Assembly: GCF_011745365.1 (NCBI RefSeq)
Contig: NW_024468916.1
Span: 1,781,630-1,845,629, forward strand
Reading direction: 5' to 3'
Source: Cryphonectria parasitica EP155
Lineage: Eukaryota > Ascomycota > Sordariomycetes > Diaporthales > Cryphonectriaceae
DNA length: 64,000 nucleotides
Below are positions 32,950-44,974 of this stretch, one piece after another. Position 1 is the stretch's first letter. Every line of letters begins with the position of its first letter. The notes below the pieces were generated by a model. The model saw only the letters and a list, made by a program, of their open reading frames with translations, did not search any database and was not told the DNA's origin. The position numbers and the translations under genes are program-made.

Positions 32950-35900
32950 ATGACCCCCGACGATATTGAAGACCTTTTCAGGCGCACAGATGGCATCGTC
33001 CTGGCCGGCACTGCCGACGGCGAGGAGGAGCCGACCCTCACCGAAGAGGAAAGGCAGTACCGCATCGCCCACCTGAGGGCCGTCCTACTTGAGGCGCATA
33101 ATGCTTGGGTCAGCGGGTCCGAGGATCTCGACCGCATCGCAGAAAAGCTGGGCGATGGGAGTCGACACCGTGAGTCCGTCTCGTGAAGAACTGAGGGGGA
33201 AAGGGAGGAGCCTGTGCGCGTAACCTCTGTGGCCTCCCCCTCTCTTTCTCCTTGTCCTTGGCCTTGTCTGCCAATCCATTTGGATTTAATTGTGCACTCG
33301 GCTAATATTGTGTTACACGCATAGCCCTCTGGCGGTCACCAATAGGTGCATCGGGCATCTTGAATTTCTTTCTAGGCATCCTCCCTACCCCTGGCCTAAG
33401 ACCTCTTCTCAGGTCGCATGCTCTTCGTCTAATCGGAAACTCGTGCGCGGACACAGGTAAGATAACTATCTACAACACAGCATTCCTTTTGCACGAGCTG
33501 TTGTCACAGGAAGTCTCATGTGCTGATACAGGCGACTGGGGCAGATGAGAATAGAGCCCGCGTGGTGGACAGCGGCCGGATCCATGCCATCATAGAACTG
33601 CTTTACGATGATTCTCTTCTCCCTTTCGTGATACCCGTCTTATATAATGTCTTGGTCGACTATGGTAAGGCTGCTCAACCTCACCTAGCTTGTTTTATGG
33701 GAAAATCGGAGGAGGAGAAGCTGATCTCTTCTCTTGCAGAGCCAGTCCAATTACAGGCATGCGAGGCTGGGCTCAGCCAGAGGCTCATGGAGATCCTTGG
33801 CGGCCCCCGGCTGGAAGCATGTCGTCTCTACGTCAACCTCATTTGCAAGATTCTGGCCCTCTTGATAACACAAGGTCTGTATATTCTCGCTTCGGCCACA
33901 ACAGCTCTGTCCCTCCTCCCTCTCTCGTCTGTCGTCGCTGACCCGTGACCCAGAACCCGAAATCCGTAACGGGCCCCCTGCAACACCCCTCATCCTCCTG
34001 TCTGTCGCCACGAACCGCCAGCACCCGGTCGACCTAGAAGACTTCAGCGGCCTTGCCTCGGTGGCCCTAGCCTACCTCACTCACGAATCCTTCCAAACAT
34101 ACATCCTCGCTGGTCTCCCGCTGCTCCTTACCGCCTTCTCCATGTCTTACACGCACTTCGACCCCGGCCAGGCCCCAGATCCAGACGACGCCGCCCAGCT
34201 CCGTCAGGTCCGTAACGCTTTTGTTCCCGTGTTAGCCGACATCTCGGCCCTGCCAGACTTCATACCTGGTTCAGCCCAGGGCGGCGCGGGCATACTGTCG
34301 CACCCCGTCTTTCAGACACTTCAGAGTTGGCTCCACGGCCCACCGGCGCACGCAAACCTACAGACCGCGTCTTGCCTGGCGCTGGGGAATCTAGCGAGGA
34401 GTGACGCCACGTGCGTGACCTTGGTCCGCGATGCGCAGATACACCAGCCGCTTCTCGGCCTGCTCGCTCGTTGCATAGGCGGAGAGGCGCCACCCAACGC
34501 GCAGCTCACGCACGCGGTGCTCTCGTTCCTCAAGAACCTCGCCATCCCCGCGGTTAACAAGCCACAGCTGGGCCGGCTCCTAGAGCCCAATATGCTGCCC
34601 AAGCTCTGGTCAACGTCGGGCGATAGCCAGCCGCAGACCCAGTTCGCAGCCGTGTCTCTCGCCCGGCTGCTGCTCGTCGGCTGCCCGCCCAACGTCCGGC
34701 GCCTTTGTGCCCCGCTCAGCCCCGACCCAGACTCTCCGGCCCACGACAGGAGCAACCTTCACGTGCTCACCGCGCTATTCGAGCGCAGCGACGCCGAGCC
34801 GACCAAGATGGAGGTCGCGAGGGCGGTCGCCACCGTCTGCCGCATCCTTCACTCGACGCCCGTGTCCCCTGTGCTGCCCGACGACGTGCCCAGTACGGCG
34901 GCCACCCACAGTACCAAGCGCGTGAAGCGCGAGAGCGCCTCTGTTGACGGAGGAAACACCATTGTCGTCAGGGGAACAGACCCACACACGACGTCTTCGT
35001 CGTCGTCTTTCTCCCCGACCTCCTCCTTGGCCCCGGCGCCGCTCTCCCCCTCGGCCTCCTCGAACCCGCACTCACCCGCCTCCCACTCATCCTCATCTGG
35101 GGCGTCCACGGGTGCTGCATCCACGGCCTCCAGCCAGACCCGCCGCGCGCGCTTCTACAACGCCCACGACCTCGCCCTACCGCTGTCCTTTCTCATCAAG
35201 CAGACGCGTTTTCCCGCACTGCGGTCCGAGGCGTGGTTCGTGCTCGCCCTCATGTGTCGCGCCCCCGACGGCGCCCGTGTCGTCCAGACTGCCCTGCAGA
35301 GCTTCGAGGCCTGCCGCGCCCTCGTCGAGAGCGTCACGGGGCGCGACATGGCCGACGGGCACGACCTGCTGCTCGCAGCCAGCTCCTCGCCACCAGCCGA
35401 GGGGCAGGAGGACGGTCCCGGCAACGCGCGCGTCAGCATCGGCGACGGTGCCGGCTCAGGCCCGGGCTCTTCGGGCATGGGCATGGGCATGGGCGTCGGC
35501 AGCAGCAGCAGCAGCGCCATGGGCATCGAAGGTCTCGGTCTCGGCTCCCTGGAGCCACAGCAGGTCGACGCGGCCACACAGGCCAACATGGCGCGCATCG
35601 ACCGCGAGAATGGCCTCTGCATGGTCGCCGAGCTGCTCAAGAACCACTCACATGACCTGCTTCCCCTGCGCAAGAACATCTACGAGCAACTGCTCCTGAC
35701 AGGCGGGGAGCTGGTCCTGCACGCGCGGGAGGACGGCGGCGGAGACATAAGTATGGGCGGTGTGGAACGGACTTCTTCTGCTGCTGCTGCTGCTGCTGCT
35801 TCAGGAGCAGGAGCAATGTTATCGCCCAGCCAGCTGATGCAGCAGCAGTTGCCGGCCGGTGCAGGTTTCGCAAACATGGGCATGGGATACGACGGGGGAA

Positions 35901-35950
35901 TGGGCGGCGGAGGCGGTGGTGTCTATAGACAGGATTGGAACACCCAATAA
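32950..35950 (+). CDS. SmgGDS/RAP1GDS1-like armadillo-repeat protein
   Basis: Fungal relative of the Rap1 GTPase-GDP dissociation stimulator, an armadillo-repeat chaperone and exchange factor for prenylated small GTPases. Five exons: 32950-33169, 33325-33456, 33545-33664, 33740-33874 and 33954-35950; all four junctions are phase 1. The joined product has 867 residues. The junctions rebuild conserved text such as RHPLWRSPIGASGIL, NSCADTDENRARVVDSG and LITQEPEIRNG. Helical armadillo-like repeats run to about residue 520, for example LQTASCLALGNLARSD. A Ser/Pro-rich disordered insert follows, then a short last repeat block (FPALRSEAWFVLALMC), and a Gly/Met/Ala-rich tail with homopolymer runs. 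Exon 3 starts after GGGGCAG, the only acceptor keeping phase. Confidence 0.88.
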
Positions 35951-36594
35951 AACAGGTCGCCAGTTGCATAGATTTACAGGTGTTTAGTTGCATGTGAAAG
36001 GCAAGGGCAAAAGAGTAAAGAAAAAAAAAGACAAGTAGTGACTGGTTCCCACAATCTATCCCTGGGAAGTTGTCCATACTTCTTGCGCGTTGACTGTCTA
36101 TATCCTCCCATGTGACTTTCAGGTGATTGTCAGTATTCATATATCACGGACAAGTTGGAATCAAGTTGGAATCTTTGGTTGGTTCTTGACGTGACGCCTT
36201 GTATCCTGGGGAGTTTTTCAGTTCTCAAAAAGTCAAGTACGAAACACACTCGAGCAGAATGTATGCATGTACCGCCAAAGTTGCTCACGATTTGGCACTC
36301 TTTTTAGCATTACTGCACCTTCCCATAATGCACACTCATCTCACTGACCTTTCCTTACGCCCGGGTTGGGGGGAGACAGCGGGGAAAGATAGGTTTGATC
36401 ATGACTTTGTGTGTATTTTTTTGTCCCTCATCCCTAGCAACCTTTAACGCAGAGAAGCCAGACCAACCAGAACGACCCAGAGATGAAGTACCAGTTGCGT
36501 AAAAAAGTGCTGCGCAGCCCTATCAGCCTGAACCGGAAACCTCTTTTCCCACAAGCAAAACAAACTCCCCTCACAATCATCTCGTGCGAGCAGC
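35951..36594. other. Intergenic between convergent genes
   Basis: 3' flanks of the SmgGDS-like gene and the eL13 gene. An A-rich run occurs near 36019-36028. No gene seen. Confidence 0.55.
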
Positions 36595-37765
36595 TTATTT
36601 TTGCTTGGCCTTCTCCTCCTCGGCCCGCTCCCTAGCCCTCTTCTCGCGCGCACCCTCGTTGCGCTTGTTGGAGCGCTCGTCACGCAGCTTGCGGTAAGCA
36701 CCGCCCTCGATAGGCTTGGGCAGCTCGGAGGTCTTGATCGTCTTGATGGTCTTGTCGGCGTGGACGATGGGGAAAGCGGCGCCGGTGGAGGCAACAGCGC
36801 TCTCGACGGCCTTGAGATCCTCCTTGGAGGAGTCACCCTTCTTGGGCTTGTTGCTCTTCTTGGGGAACAGGATCAGGCGGGCGGTGTAGGCCTTGAGGCG
36901 CTCCACGTTGGCGGCAAGGGACTCCTCGGACAGGTTCTGGCGGCGGGCGTCGACGGAGATGCCGATGGTGGGGGCGTACAGGCGAGGGATACCGGCGGCC
37001 TAAATAGTTTCGTTAGACACTGTCTTTTTACTCTTGTCTTTCATGCGAGCGACCACGAAAATTTCCTGTATTGCTGTTGTCGTAAGGCGGGGGGCCTGGA
37101 GGGTAAAAAAGTATCCTCGCAGATTGACGCGCGCTCGCTTCTTGGAATCGTGGGGAATCAATGTACCTTCAGCTCAGCCAGGGTGAAACCACGGCCGGCA
37201 CGAACACGGCGGTTGTACTTGACGGTAGGGCATCGCACAACAGGTCGGAGCTTGTCGATGGGACGAGGGGCAACGGCAGCAGCCTTAGCCTTGCGGGCGC
37301 TGCGTCTCGAAGCCTTCTTGCCGGGCTATATTGCAAAGAAACCAAGGTCAGGTTCAACTCTATTATCAAATCCACACGGGGGCCAAGTCCGAATGCTGCT
37401 GAAGACGTCCTCCTCTTTCTTTTGTGCGCATCCAGATCATCGTCACCGATGTGGGGTTTCATCAATCGTTTGCGCACCTGGTCGAAGTGGCATCGAACCC
37501 GACGCTGCCAATCCTTGCGGAAGTCTGGTATCCAATACAGTCAGTGTCTCTGTCGCTAGATGCTTTGCCCGTCCAGTCGTCTATCGTCGGTGGGAAACTG
37601 CAATCGATGTCGCGAGGGGAGAGGGAAGGCGGTTTAGAACTAACGGTTCTTGACGATGGTCTGGTTGTGCTTGATCGCCTATAGATGGAAAAAGTAGGGT
37701 CAGCAATGTCATCTCGACGACTATAAGAGTCTGCTTTCTTTGAGAGTGCAGTAATTTCTTACCAT
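36595..37765 (-). CDS. 60S ribosomal protein eL13 (L13)
   Basis: Cytosolic large-subunit ribosomal protein. Five coding exons in gene order: 37765-37763 (the ATG alone), 37678-37645, 37524-37478, 37325-37167 and 36999-36595, giving 215 residues. The joined sequence begins [19 protein letters not shown] and continues with [17 protein letters not shown], then [20 protein letters not shown] and [20 protein letters not shown], all hallmarks of eL13. The C-terminus is Lys/Arg/Glu-rich ([16 protein letters not shown]). The intron-dense 5' end and the intronless last half are usual for fungal ribosomal protein genes. Introns are 84, 120, 152 and 167 bases. Confidence 0.95.
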
Positions 37766-38714
37766 TTTGTCTGTGGTGCGATCAACGACTGGTCGGGAGT
37801 GATGGCAAGTTGTTGTATCGTCAAAAGCGAACCTACCAGATGGTTGTTGCAGGTTGGTGTTGAGAATTTTGAAAGTGGTGCTGGTGTGCGCTAGACTTTG
37901 GAGCCCCTGTTGATTGGTTATAGACCCGCTTTTCCTGGCTCAAAATCAGCAGCCGCGGGTCTCTGCGCTTCTGAAATTTCGCCAGCCCACATTTCTGATG
38001 GAACCAGCTGGCCGCCAGCTGCCCTCCACCCCAACATCATTCTATCACTCTGCCGGGCGCAGACCAAAGGCCGGCGCCAGCCTTCAGGCCACGCCAATTG
38101 ATTCACCGAGGAATACTTCGTTCCCGACACACATCTAAGCACAGCATGTCTATTACGATCCTAAACAGAACTCCACACTTCGACGATTGGCCTGGCGACG
38201 CAGGTGCACCGTCGTAGCAGATTTCTTCATACTATCGCCCAGTTCGACCACGACCAGCGTCTGGTGGCAGGGTACTCGTCCACCACATACATGGTTAATG
38301 AGTGATGTGATAGCCGTAAAATCAAATGCAATTGAATGTATGCTAATTAGGTGAAGTGGTATGTCCGGTGCCGGTCAAGGAAATATGCTCGGAACCGGGA
38401 TCATGGCCACGTCATTTCTTACTCCAGTTTGCCCTCCCAACTCCTCAGCCCTTGGGTATCTGATATCCGCCCCCCAACTGGCTCAAAAATGATTGTCCTG
38501 GTGAGACGTCTCTCGACACTTGTAAATCTTCCCTTCATGCAACCAATGCATGCACCAATCAAGCATGCGCCTTCCACCAGAATTTCCCCGAGATGCGTGA
38601 TTAGAAAGTTTGACTCCAAACTCCGTCAAAAAGATGATGCACGCCCACAAAAGCCGATACATGCCGCCGAACTTAGACAGAAACGCCGTAAATGGTGTGG
38701 TGCTACAGCACTGG
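37766..38714. other. Intergenic; eL13 promoter and GT90 3' flank
   Basis: The first 150 bases upstream of the eL13 ATG hold its leader and promoter. The rest shows only short frames without motifs. Confidence 0.5.
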
Positions 38715-40679
38715 TCATTGATGCTCGTCCATTGTGGTCAGATCGTCCACCCAGCCCAACCTGTCCCGATTCTCGTCACAGACGCGGGCAAACTCGAGCA
38801 ACAACCGCCACACGTACAGAACAGTGTCCTCGCGCCTGAGCACCATTTCGCCCCATCTCTTGCCGGTCTCCGCGATCAACCTGGCCGCAGCATCGCCCTT
38901 GTCATCGCGCATAAAGTAGTCGAGGATCCCATAGAGATCCTGGAGGGTATTGTCCATCGGAGCGAAGTGCAGCCACGGCTGCAGCCGATCGTCGTGCCAC
39001 TCGGCATAAATCGTGGCCTTGATTGGCAGCGAGGTACTGAGCAGGAGCCCGCGGTACCGTGCGCTGAAGGAGTTGCCATCCACATCAGGAATGAACTTGT
39101 GTTGGAATTGTTTATCCATCGGCTTGGGAGCGACCTCGTGGAAGAACTCTGAGAGGTACGAGCAGTTGCCTTCGCGGGGAAAACAAAGGAGCTCCGTGAA
39201 GCCGGCATCGGTGGTCTCCGAGAGCCATCCACCAACCTCGCCTTCGAAGCGGCGGAGAAAATCATACCGGTCAGCCGGGGGCATCTGGAAGGTCATGGCT
39301 GGCACAGCGTTTTCTTCCAGGTTCTGGACGGTTGTGCCGTTCAGCATTTCGATCAGACGCAGCCGCTGAAAATGCCTCCAGTTGGTGTCCTTGTGCCTAC
39401 CTCCGGACGCCACACCACGCCACGTCACTGAGGTGGTCTTCTGGTCCCACGACGGCCCGTGCCAGTTCCCCCCGCTGTAAAACGAATCTGCCGTCAAGTA
39501 CATGGCACCAGGAATCAGTATCTCATTGTTCCTGGACAGCTTGGAGCCTCCGAAGAGGGGAATCAGCTCCTGCGTCGTCCTCATGCTGATGGGCTCGACG
39601 AAGGTGGAGTGCAGGCCCCTGAGGTGTGGTTGGTAGCACGGATCCATCGCGGCCGTGTGGTTCTTGACGTAGCCTCCCTCGCTGAAGTCAGGATCCCAGT
39701 TCTCGGGGAACACAGGTGGCAGGGAGAAGTCCTCAAGGGCCGACGCGTTGCGACCTGGTGAATCAGGTGGGCAAGTGGCCGCCGTGTAGTCCCAGATTTG
39801 TTCGGTGTCTGTGAGCCATACTGGCTCATACGGGCGCTGAGCGTCAGCGGTGGAGTCGCCATGTAAGGACCTGAGGCCGTGCCAATCACTGACGACATCA
39901 TCCACAGGCGTGATCTTGCGCCACATCCTCGCGTTCTCTACCATCTGGCCAATGTCCTCCCATGGCACCAGGATCCGCGACTCGTCCATGTAATTGATGG
40001 GCATATCCACGTCAGGCAAAAACTCGGCGAATTCAGCGACCAAGTCCGTCCACAGCTGCAGCCAAGGCACCTTGCCCGTGACGTCGCCCACTGGTATGGC
40101 CTTGTTGCTCCTGACGCGCACAACATGCTCCCAGTCGGCAGCCCTCTTGGCCGTCTGCCACGAGTCCAGGGCCCAAAACGGTAGCAGATCCTTGTATATC
40201 CTGTCGAAGAAGGACTCGACGATGACAGCGTCGTGCTTAGAGGCATACTCGAACCATTTGTCGAAACCAGGCGGAGGATGCCGTCCCCGTCTCACGCGAT
40301 ACCGTGCTGCCGCGCTGCGCAGGTCGGTAGACCTCATCTTGAGTAAGGCATCCTGCTTGCGGAGCGCATCGGCAATCAGGTCGTTGATAGGGTGGGGGCC
40401 GTACTCGCTGGTAGCGTTTGCAAAGATTTCGAGAAGCTGGGCCTCGGAGGTAGGTTTGCGAAAGGCAGAAGAGAGGGCTGGCGGAATTAGGGCCTTTGCG
40501 CTCTTGGAAGATTGAGATAAGAGGAAGGCCGTGAAGAGGAGTGTCAGGACACCGGCGACGGCGCAGAAACGTGTGAGGGCGGGGACTGATGTGAGTCGAC
40601 GTCGAGGGCGGGGGAAATTGGGCCAGACGGGAGTCGTGAGGGTCAAAGGCGACTGGAGCGTTGAATACATCTTAGACAT
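38715..40679 (-). CDS. GT90 (CAP10-like) glycosyltransferase
   Basis: Type II Golgi membrane enzyme related to Cryptococcus Cap10 and KDELC/POGLUT proteins, which add xylose or glucose to glycans. Single exon, 654 residues. The first ATG in frame is at 40679; 40670 is a possible alternative. One signal anchor lies at about residues 35-55 (AVAGVLTLLFTAFLL). The catalytic block is seen as SVTWRGVASGGRHKDTNW, then the C-terminal half with SARYRGLLLSTSLPIKATIY and LQPWLHFAPMDNTLQDLYGI, matching the CAP10 domain core (WRG...G, pW.Hf.P). N-glycosylation sites are few. Donor sugar and acceptor are not readable. Confidence 0.92.
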   Translation of the reverse strand: MSKMYSTLQSPLTLTTPVWPNFPRPRRRLTSVPALTRFCAVAGVLTLLFTAFLLSQSSKSAKALIPPALSSAFRKPTSEAQLLEIFANATSEYGPHPINDLIADALRKQDALLKMRSTDLRSAAARYRVRRGRHPPPGFDKWFEYASKHDAVIVESFFDRIYKDLLPFWALDSWQTAKRAADWEHVVRVRSNKAIPVGDVTGKVPWLQLWTDLVAEFAEFLPDVDMPINYMDESRILVPWEDIGQMVENARMWRKITPVDDVVSDWHGLRSLHGDSTADAQRPYEPVWLTDTEQIWDYTAATCPPDSPGRNASALEDFSLPPVFPENWDPDFSEGGYVKNHTAAMDPCYQPHLRGLHSTFVEPISMRTTQELIPLFGGSKLSRNNEILIPGAMYLTADSFYSGGNWHGPSWDQKTTSVTWRGVASGGRHKDTNWRHFQRLRLIEMLNGTTVQNLEENAVPAMTFQMPPADRYDFLRRFEGEVGGWLSETTDAGFTELLCFPREGNCSYLSEFFHEVAPKPMDKQFQHKFIPDVDGNSFSARYRGLLLSTSLPIKATIYAEWHDDRLQPWLHFAPMDNTLQDLYGILDYFMRDDKGDAAARLIAETGKRWGEMVLRREDTVLYVWRLLLEFARVCDENRDRLGWVDDLTTMDEHQ

Positions 40680-43061
40680 GCCGACCACCGCACGGCAAGT
40701 TGCTCCAGTTTAGGATGGACGGAAGGTAAGCCACTCCAACCAAAGGGCGGGTCAACCACGTCCTGGTCCAAAGACAGCAGGCGTCCAAGCTGGCAAGGCT
40801 GAGAACCCCGTCGTAATTGAGATGGGACACGGACGACCGTAAGGGGTTGTCACTTGTGACTCGCAATGTTGTGAGATGGCCGACCTAACGGTAATCGTGA
40901 CGGTCGCAGTGTCCGATGCACGCTCTTGCACGGTGGGTGATGAAGGGAATTGGGGGGGGGGGGGGCGTGAATTTTCAGAGATCTTATCTCACGGAGCCAC
41001 TGTGATGATGATTGTCACTCGATGGTCATCGGTATCGATAGGGTCGACATCGTCCCAACAAAGACAGACTTGTCAAGAACGAGGGAAATTACAAGAGGGC
41101 ATTTTTGTTAACTTTTCTTGATCTTCTTTAGGCGACAGTAAACAAGTCAGCAGAGGATGAGGAGGTAGTAAGAAGGGGCCAAAAAGACCTTTTGAAGCTC
41201 CCACCCGTTCACTGTTACTCAAGAAATATCAGACCAGCCTAACGAGAACCATCCATCCCGTCAAAGGGAAGATGGGAACCAAGACAGGACGGGGCCCAGG
41301 CTATGACGCCCAAGCCCGCGCCCTTGCTCCTGCTGCTCTTGGCGGCTCATTAAGGAACTTGGCAGCCACCCTCAGCGATCATTAAGCCATCCCCCGCCCC
41401 TCCTTCCCGTCCCACAGCAGGCGCCAGGAAATGAGGTGCTAGAACTTGTTAATGGATGGTTAACCTTCCCAGTCATCGGTGGCGTTCGTGGGGGCGGCGT
41501 TGAGCGATACGGGAAAGGCTCCTACCATTTCCCTAGTCCAGCCCCGGTAGCCCTTTCTGGACTTGGAGGTGACGCCCGCCGAGGGGAAAGCCATGATTTT
41601 AGCTGCATGGATAGCGCCTCAAGGAAGCGCCGTGGAGAAAGATTGACTGGAAGGAAAATCAAGAATCCAACAGGTTAGATGGGGAAGGTGGGGGGGGGGG
41701 GGGTGTCATGACAGAGGCTAAAAGTAGGTGGTGGGACATTTGATCCTTGGTTGATTTCTGATCTCAACTCTGGTCTTATCAAAATTTACGATGACAGTAC
41801 AGACGAAGAGTTGAGTTCAAGAGGTCCAAGACTGTTGGTTGACAGGCCAAATAAGCATACATAATAACAGTATTATGTACTATACCATATGTCTTGTTGG
41901 GAGACCCCTGTCTGTACCACTCTACTGGGTCCACATAAGCCCAGCCCAGAGCAACCCAGCCCTATAACAGAGTACCGAGTTCAATAGGACTTATTTGGGA
42001 AATGAACTGTATTGAACTGCGCTTAGGGAAGGAAAAAAGGGAGGAAAAGAAAGGAAGGGAAGAAAAAAGCTGGCTAACTGGAGCTATAGCTAGGTTGGCT
42101 GGCGATAGTGGGGCCAGTGACCCACCTGGCCTCGCACAACTTATGGCTGCTAATGAGATAAGCTTGCTGTTGTATCTGCTGGGTAAGCGGGCGATACAGA
42201 ATAGAAAGGGCAGCAACAAGAAAAGTGGCAAGCCAACAGGTTTCAACGTTCAAGTAGGAGGAAAACCCAGAGAAGAACGCATTCTCAAGGGGGAGCCAAG
42301 ACGAGAAATATGCTAAAGGAACTAAGGGATCAAACCTGACCTTGGCATAGTGGCATGCAACATCAACGAGACAAAAAGAAGGCCATTCATCTGGGACTTT
42401 TCATACCTTGGCAGCCAAGTACTGGGTTGGCTGATATCAAATTATATAGTTCTGACCACCTCGCTCTTTCCATGACCTTGGAAATATCTGCCACATTCAG
42501 TACAGTCATGCTTATACTATTACCCAGGCTTTACCACCTCAAGCTGCACTCAGCCGGGCCGGCGATATTGAATTCTGACAATCAATCAACCACCTTTTGC
42601 CGAGGACCGGCTGCAATACAGAAATGCCGAGCGGCAAATGTGGAGATGCAACCTTGATTTCTGGGTCGATGAATGAGCTCATCTGCCTGTTGAGGATGTC
42701 AATTTGATGTTGATCATCGCCATTGCTGGCATTCTCCAACATCGTGCTCACAATAACTTTTCGAGGCAATGAGGAGCTGTGGGTTATCAGTGGTTACCCC
42801 GCTGTGCCTATCGCTGCAGGCGGTCCTCTTTCGGAGGGCGTCATACTACAACGTTCGATGCTTAGATCTACAGACCGAATTTTAGACATGGCTTTGAAGC
42901 ACAAAAAAGTATCGTAAAGCGTCTTCACTTAGGTGGGTGGATTTATCGTCGTCTTCTCTCTCTCTCGGGCGAGGGAACTTAGGCAGCCTGTTTCTCTCTG
43001 GGTAAAGTTAGGGTTCACACCCCTCCCTCTCGGTGTGTTTAAACTTTATATTATAAACACG
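40680..43061. other. Long divergent spacer, no supported gene
   Basis: About 2.4 kb between the leftward GT90 gene and the rightward peptidase. It holds G runs (40955-40967 and 41689-41702), a purine-rich block (42025-42070) and AT-rich segments. Frames up to about 104 codons show no motif. The last part (42930-43061) is a CT-rich leader. Confidence 0.5.
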
Positions 43062-44974
43062 ATGCATTTTTCTAGACTTGTCGCCAGTGCGCCTCTTGCG
43101 CTGGCCGCTACCATCCATCACCACAACAATGGTGGCAGCGATGGCCAACGCTTCCTCTTTGGAGGAGGACGAGGCCATGATGTCTTCTCTTCTTCCTCCT
43201 CTTCGGCCAAGGATTTCACATGCGATCTACCCTCTGCCCTGGATCCCTCAGACGACGGCCTCCCTTCAGCCACTTCCCTCTTCACCTCCAAGGAGGCCCT
43301 CGCGAGGCAGATCGAGCGGCACTCAGCCCTTGTCCGGGTCCCCACGATCTGTTACGACGACCTGGGCCCCTTCGATACCGACCCGAGGTGGGCGCCGTAC
43401 CACGAGTTTCACGATGTCCTGGCCAAGACCTTCCCCCTGGTGCATCAGCGCTTCACCCGCCAGAAGATCAACACCTTCGGCCTCCTCTACACCTTGCCAG
43501 GCTCCGACCCGTCCCTGAAGCCGCTCATGCTCGCCGCTCACCAGGACGTTGTCCCTGTCGCCGACGCCTCGACCTGGACCCATCCGCCCTTTGACGCCTA
43601 CTTCGACGGCACCTGGCTCTGGGGCCGTGGCGCCTCCGACGACAAGAACAGCCTGACGGCCCTCCTCTCCGCCGTCGAGACCCTGCTCGCCCAGCCCGGC
43701 TTTCAGCCCCGCCGCACTGTGCTGCTCGCCTTCGGCTTCGACGAGGAGTGCAGCGGCGCCAAGGGTGCTGGCCACATCGCCACGCACCTGCGCGACACCC
43801 TGGGCGAGGACTCCCTCGCCATCGTCCTCGACGAGGGCGGCATGGGCCTCCAGCAGATTGGCGACGTGCTCTACGCCCTCCCCGCCGTCATGGAGAAGGG
43901 CCACGTCGACATCTGGTTCAGCCTGCACCTCCAAGGCGGCCACTCCTCGACCCCCTTCCCGCACACCGGGATCGGCATCGTGAGCGAGATGGTCGTCGCC
44001 CTCGAGAGCAACCCCTACCGGCCCGAGCTCATCAGGAACTCGCCCATCTACAACCACTATGTCTGCCAGGCCAGGTACAGCCCGGACGCCGAGCCCGAGG
44101 TCACCAAGCTGCTGCACGACGGCGACCTGGAGACCCTGGCCGAGGAGCTGGCGTCCCAGGACCGCAGCACGCACTACAGGCTGCAGACGAGCCAGGCCGT
44201 CGACTACATCGGCGGCGGCCAGAAGATCAACGCCATGCCCGAGGTGGTCACGCTCGGTGTCAATTACCGCGTCGCGCCGCAGGATCACATCGGCAAGATC
44301 ATGCACAATGTGGTCAAGTACATCACGCCCGTGGCCAACAAGTACGGCGTCACGCTCAAGCCCTTTGAGAAGGACGACGAGTACGCTGCGTATGTGCAGG
44401 AGGCTGGCGCTGAGCACGACCTGTGGGCGATGAAGGGTGGTGCGGGTGCGGGTGAGGTCGACGTGCTGTACGACGTCGACTACAACGCTACGCTGGTCCT
44501 GTCCGCGAGCCAAAAGACCCAGGCCGCACCCGTGAGCCCGTCGAATGATGATGACGTGTGGGATGTCTTCTCCGGCACGATTCAGCATTCCTTTGCGTTT
44601 GACGGCGGCAAGGTTGTGCCCGTTGGGGAGTTGATGACGGGTAACACCGACACAAGGCATTACCTTGGTAAGTCTTTTTCTTTTTTTCCTTTTCTGCATC
44701 CCCCCCTGGCTATGTTCCATACACGCTGGCTACCTGTGGAGGGGGTTCATGCTCCGAAATTGTGCAGTGGCTAATTATCTTGTATTCAGATTTCACCCGC
44801 CATGTCTACCGCTGGTCTCCAACGCGCCAGGGCGGCAGTGATAACATACATACAATCGACGAGAGGGTCAACATGACCGTCCACATGGAGCTAGTACGGT
44901 TCTACTACGACTTCGTCCGCAACTTTGATGCGGCAAATGTGGCCAAGATCGACAACAGTGAGCTCGAACTGTGA
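43062..44974 (+). CDS. M20 family metallocarboxypeptidase (CPS1-like)
   Basis: Zinc peptidase of the carboxypeptidase S / Gly-Xaa carboxypeptidase group. Exons 43062-44667 and 44790-44974 give 596 residues, the usual length. Residues 1-17 form a signal peptide or short anchor. Zinc and catalytic residues are visible: His160 in AAHQDVVPV, Asp193 in GRGASDDKNS, the Glu pair 228-229 in FDEECSG, an Asp in VLDEGG, and the late His in GNTDTRHYL right at the exon junction. A GGHSSTPFPHTGIG block marks the dimerisation domain. The short second exon (DFTRHVYRW... ending NSELEL) completes the catalytic domain. Secreted or vacuolar dipeptide breakdown is the likely role. Confidence 0.93.

Noticed and set aside
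43323..44720. 465-codon open frame on the minus strand
   Set aside because: Exactly antisense to the M20 peptidase exon; His/Val/Gly/Asp-rich text without motifs, caused by GC-rich codon bias of the real gene.
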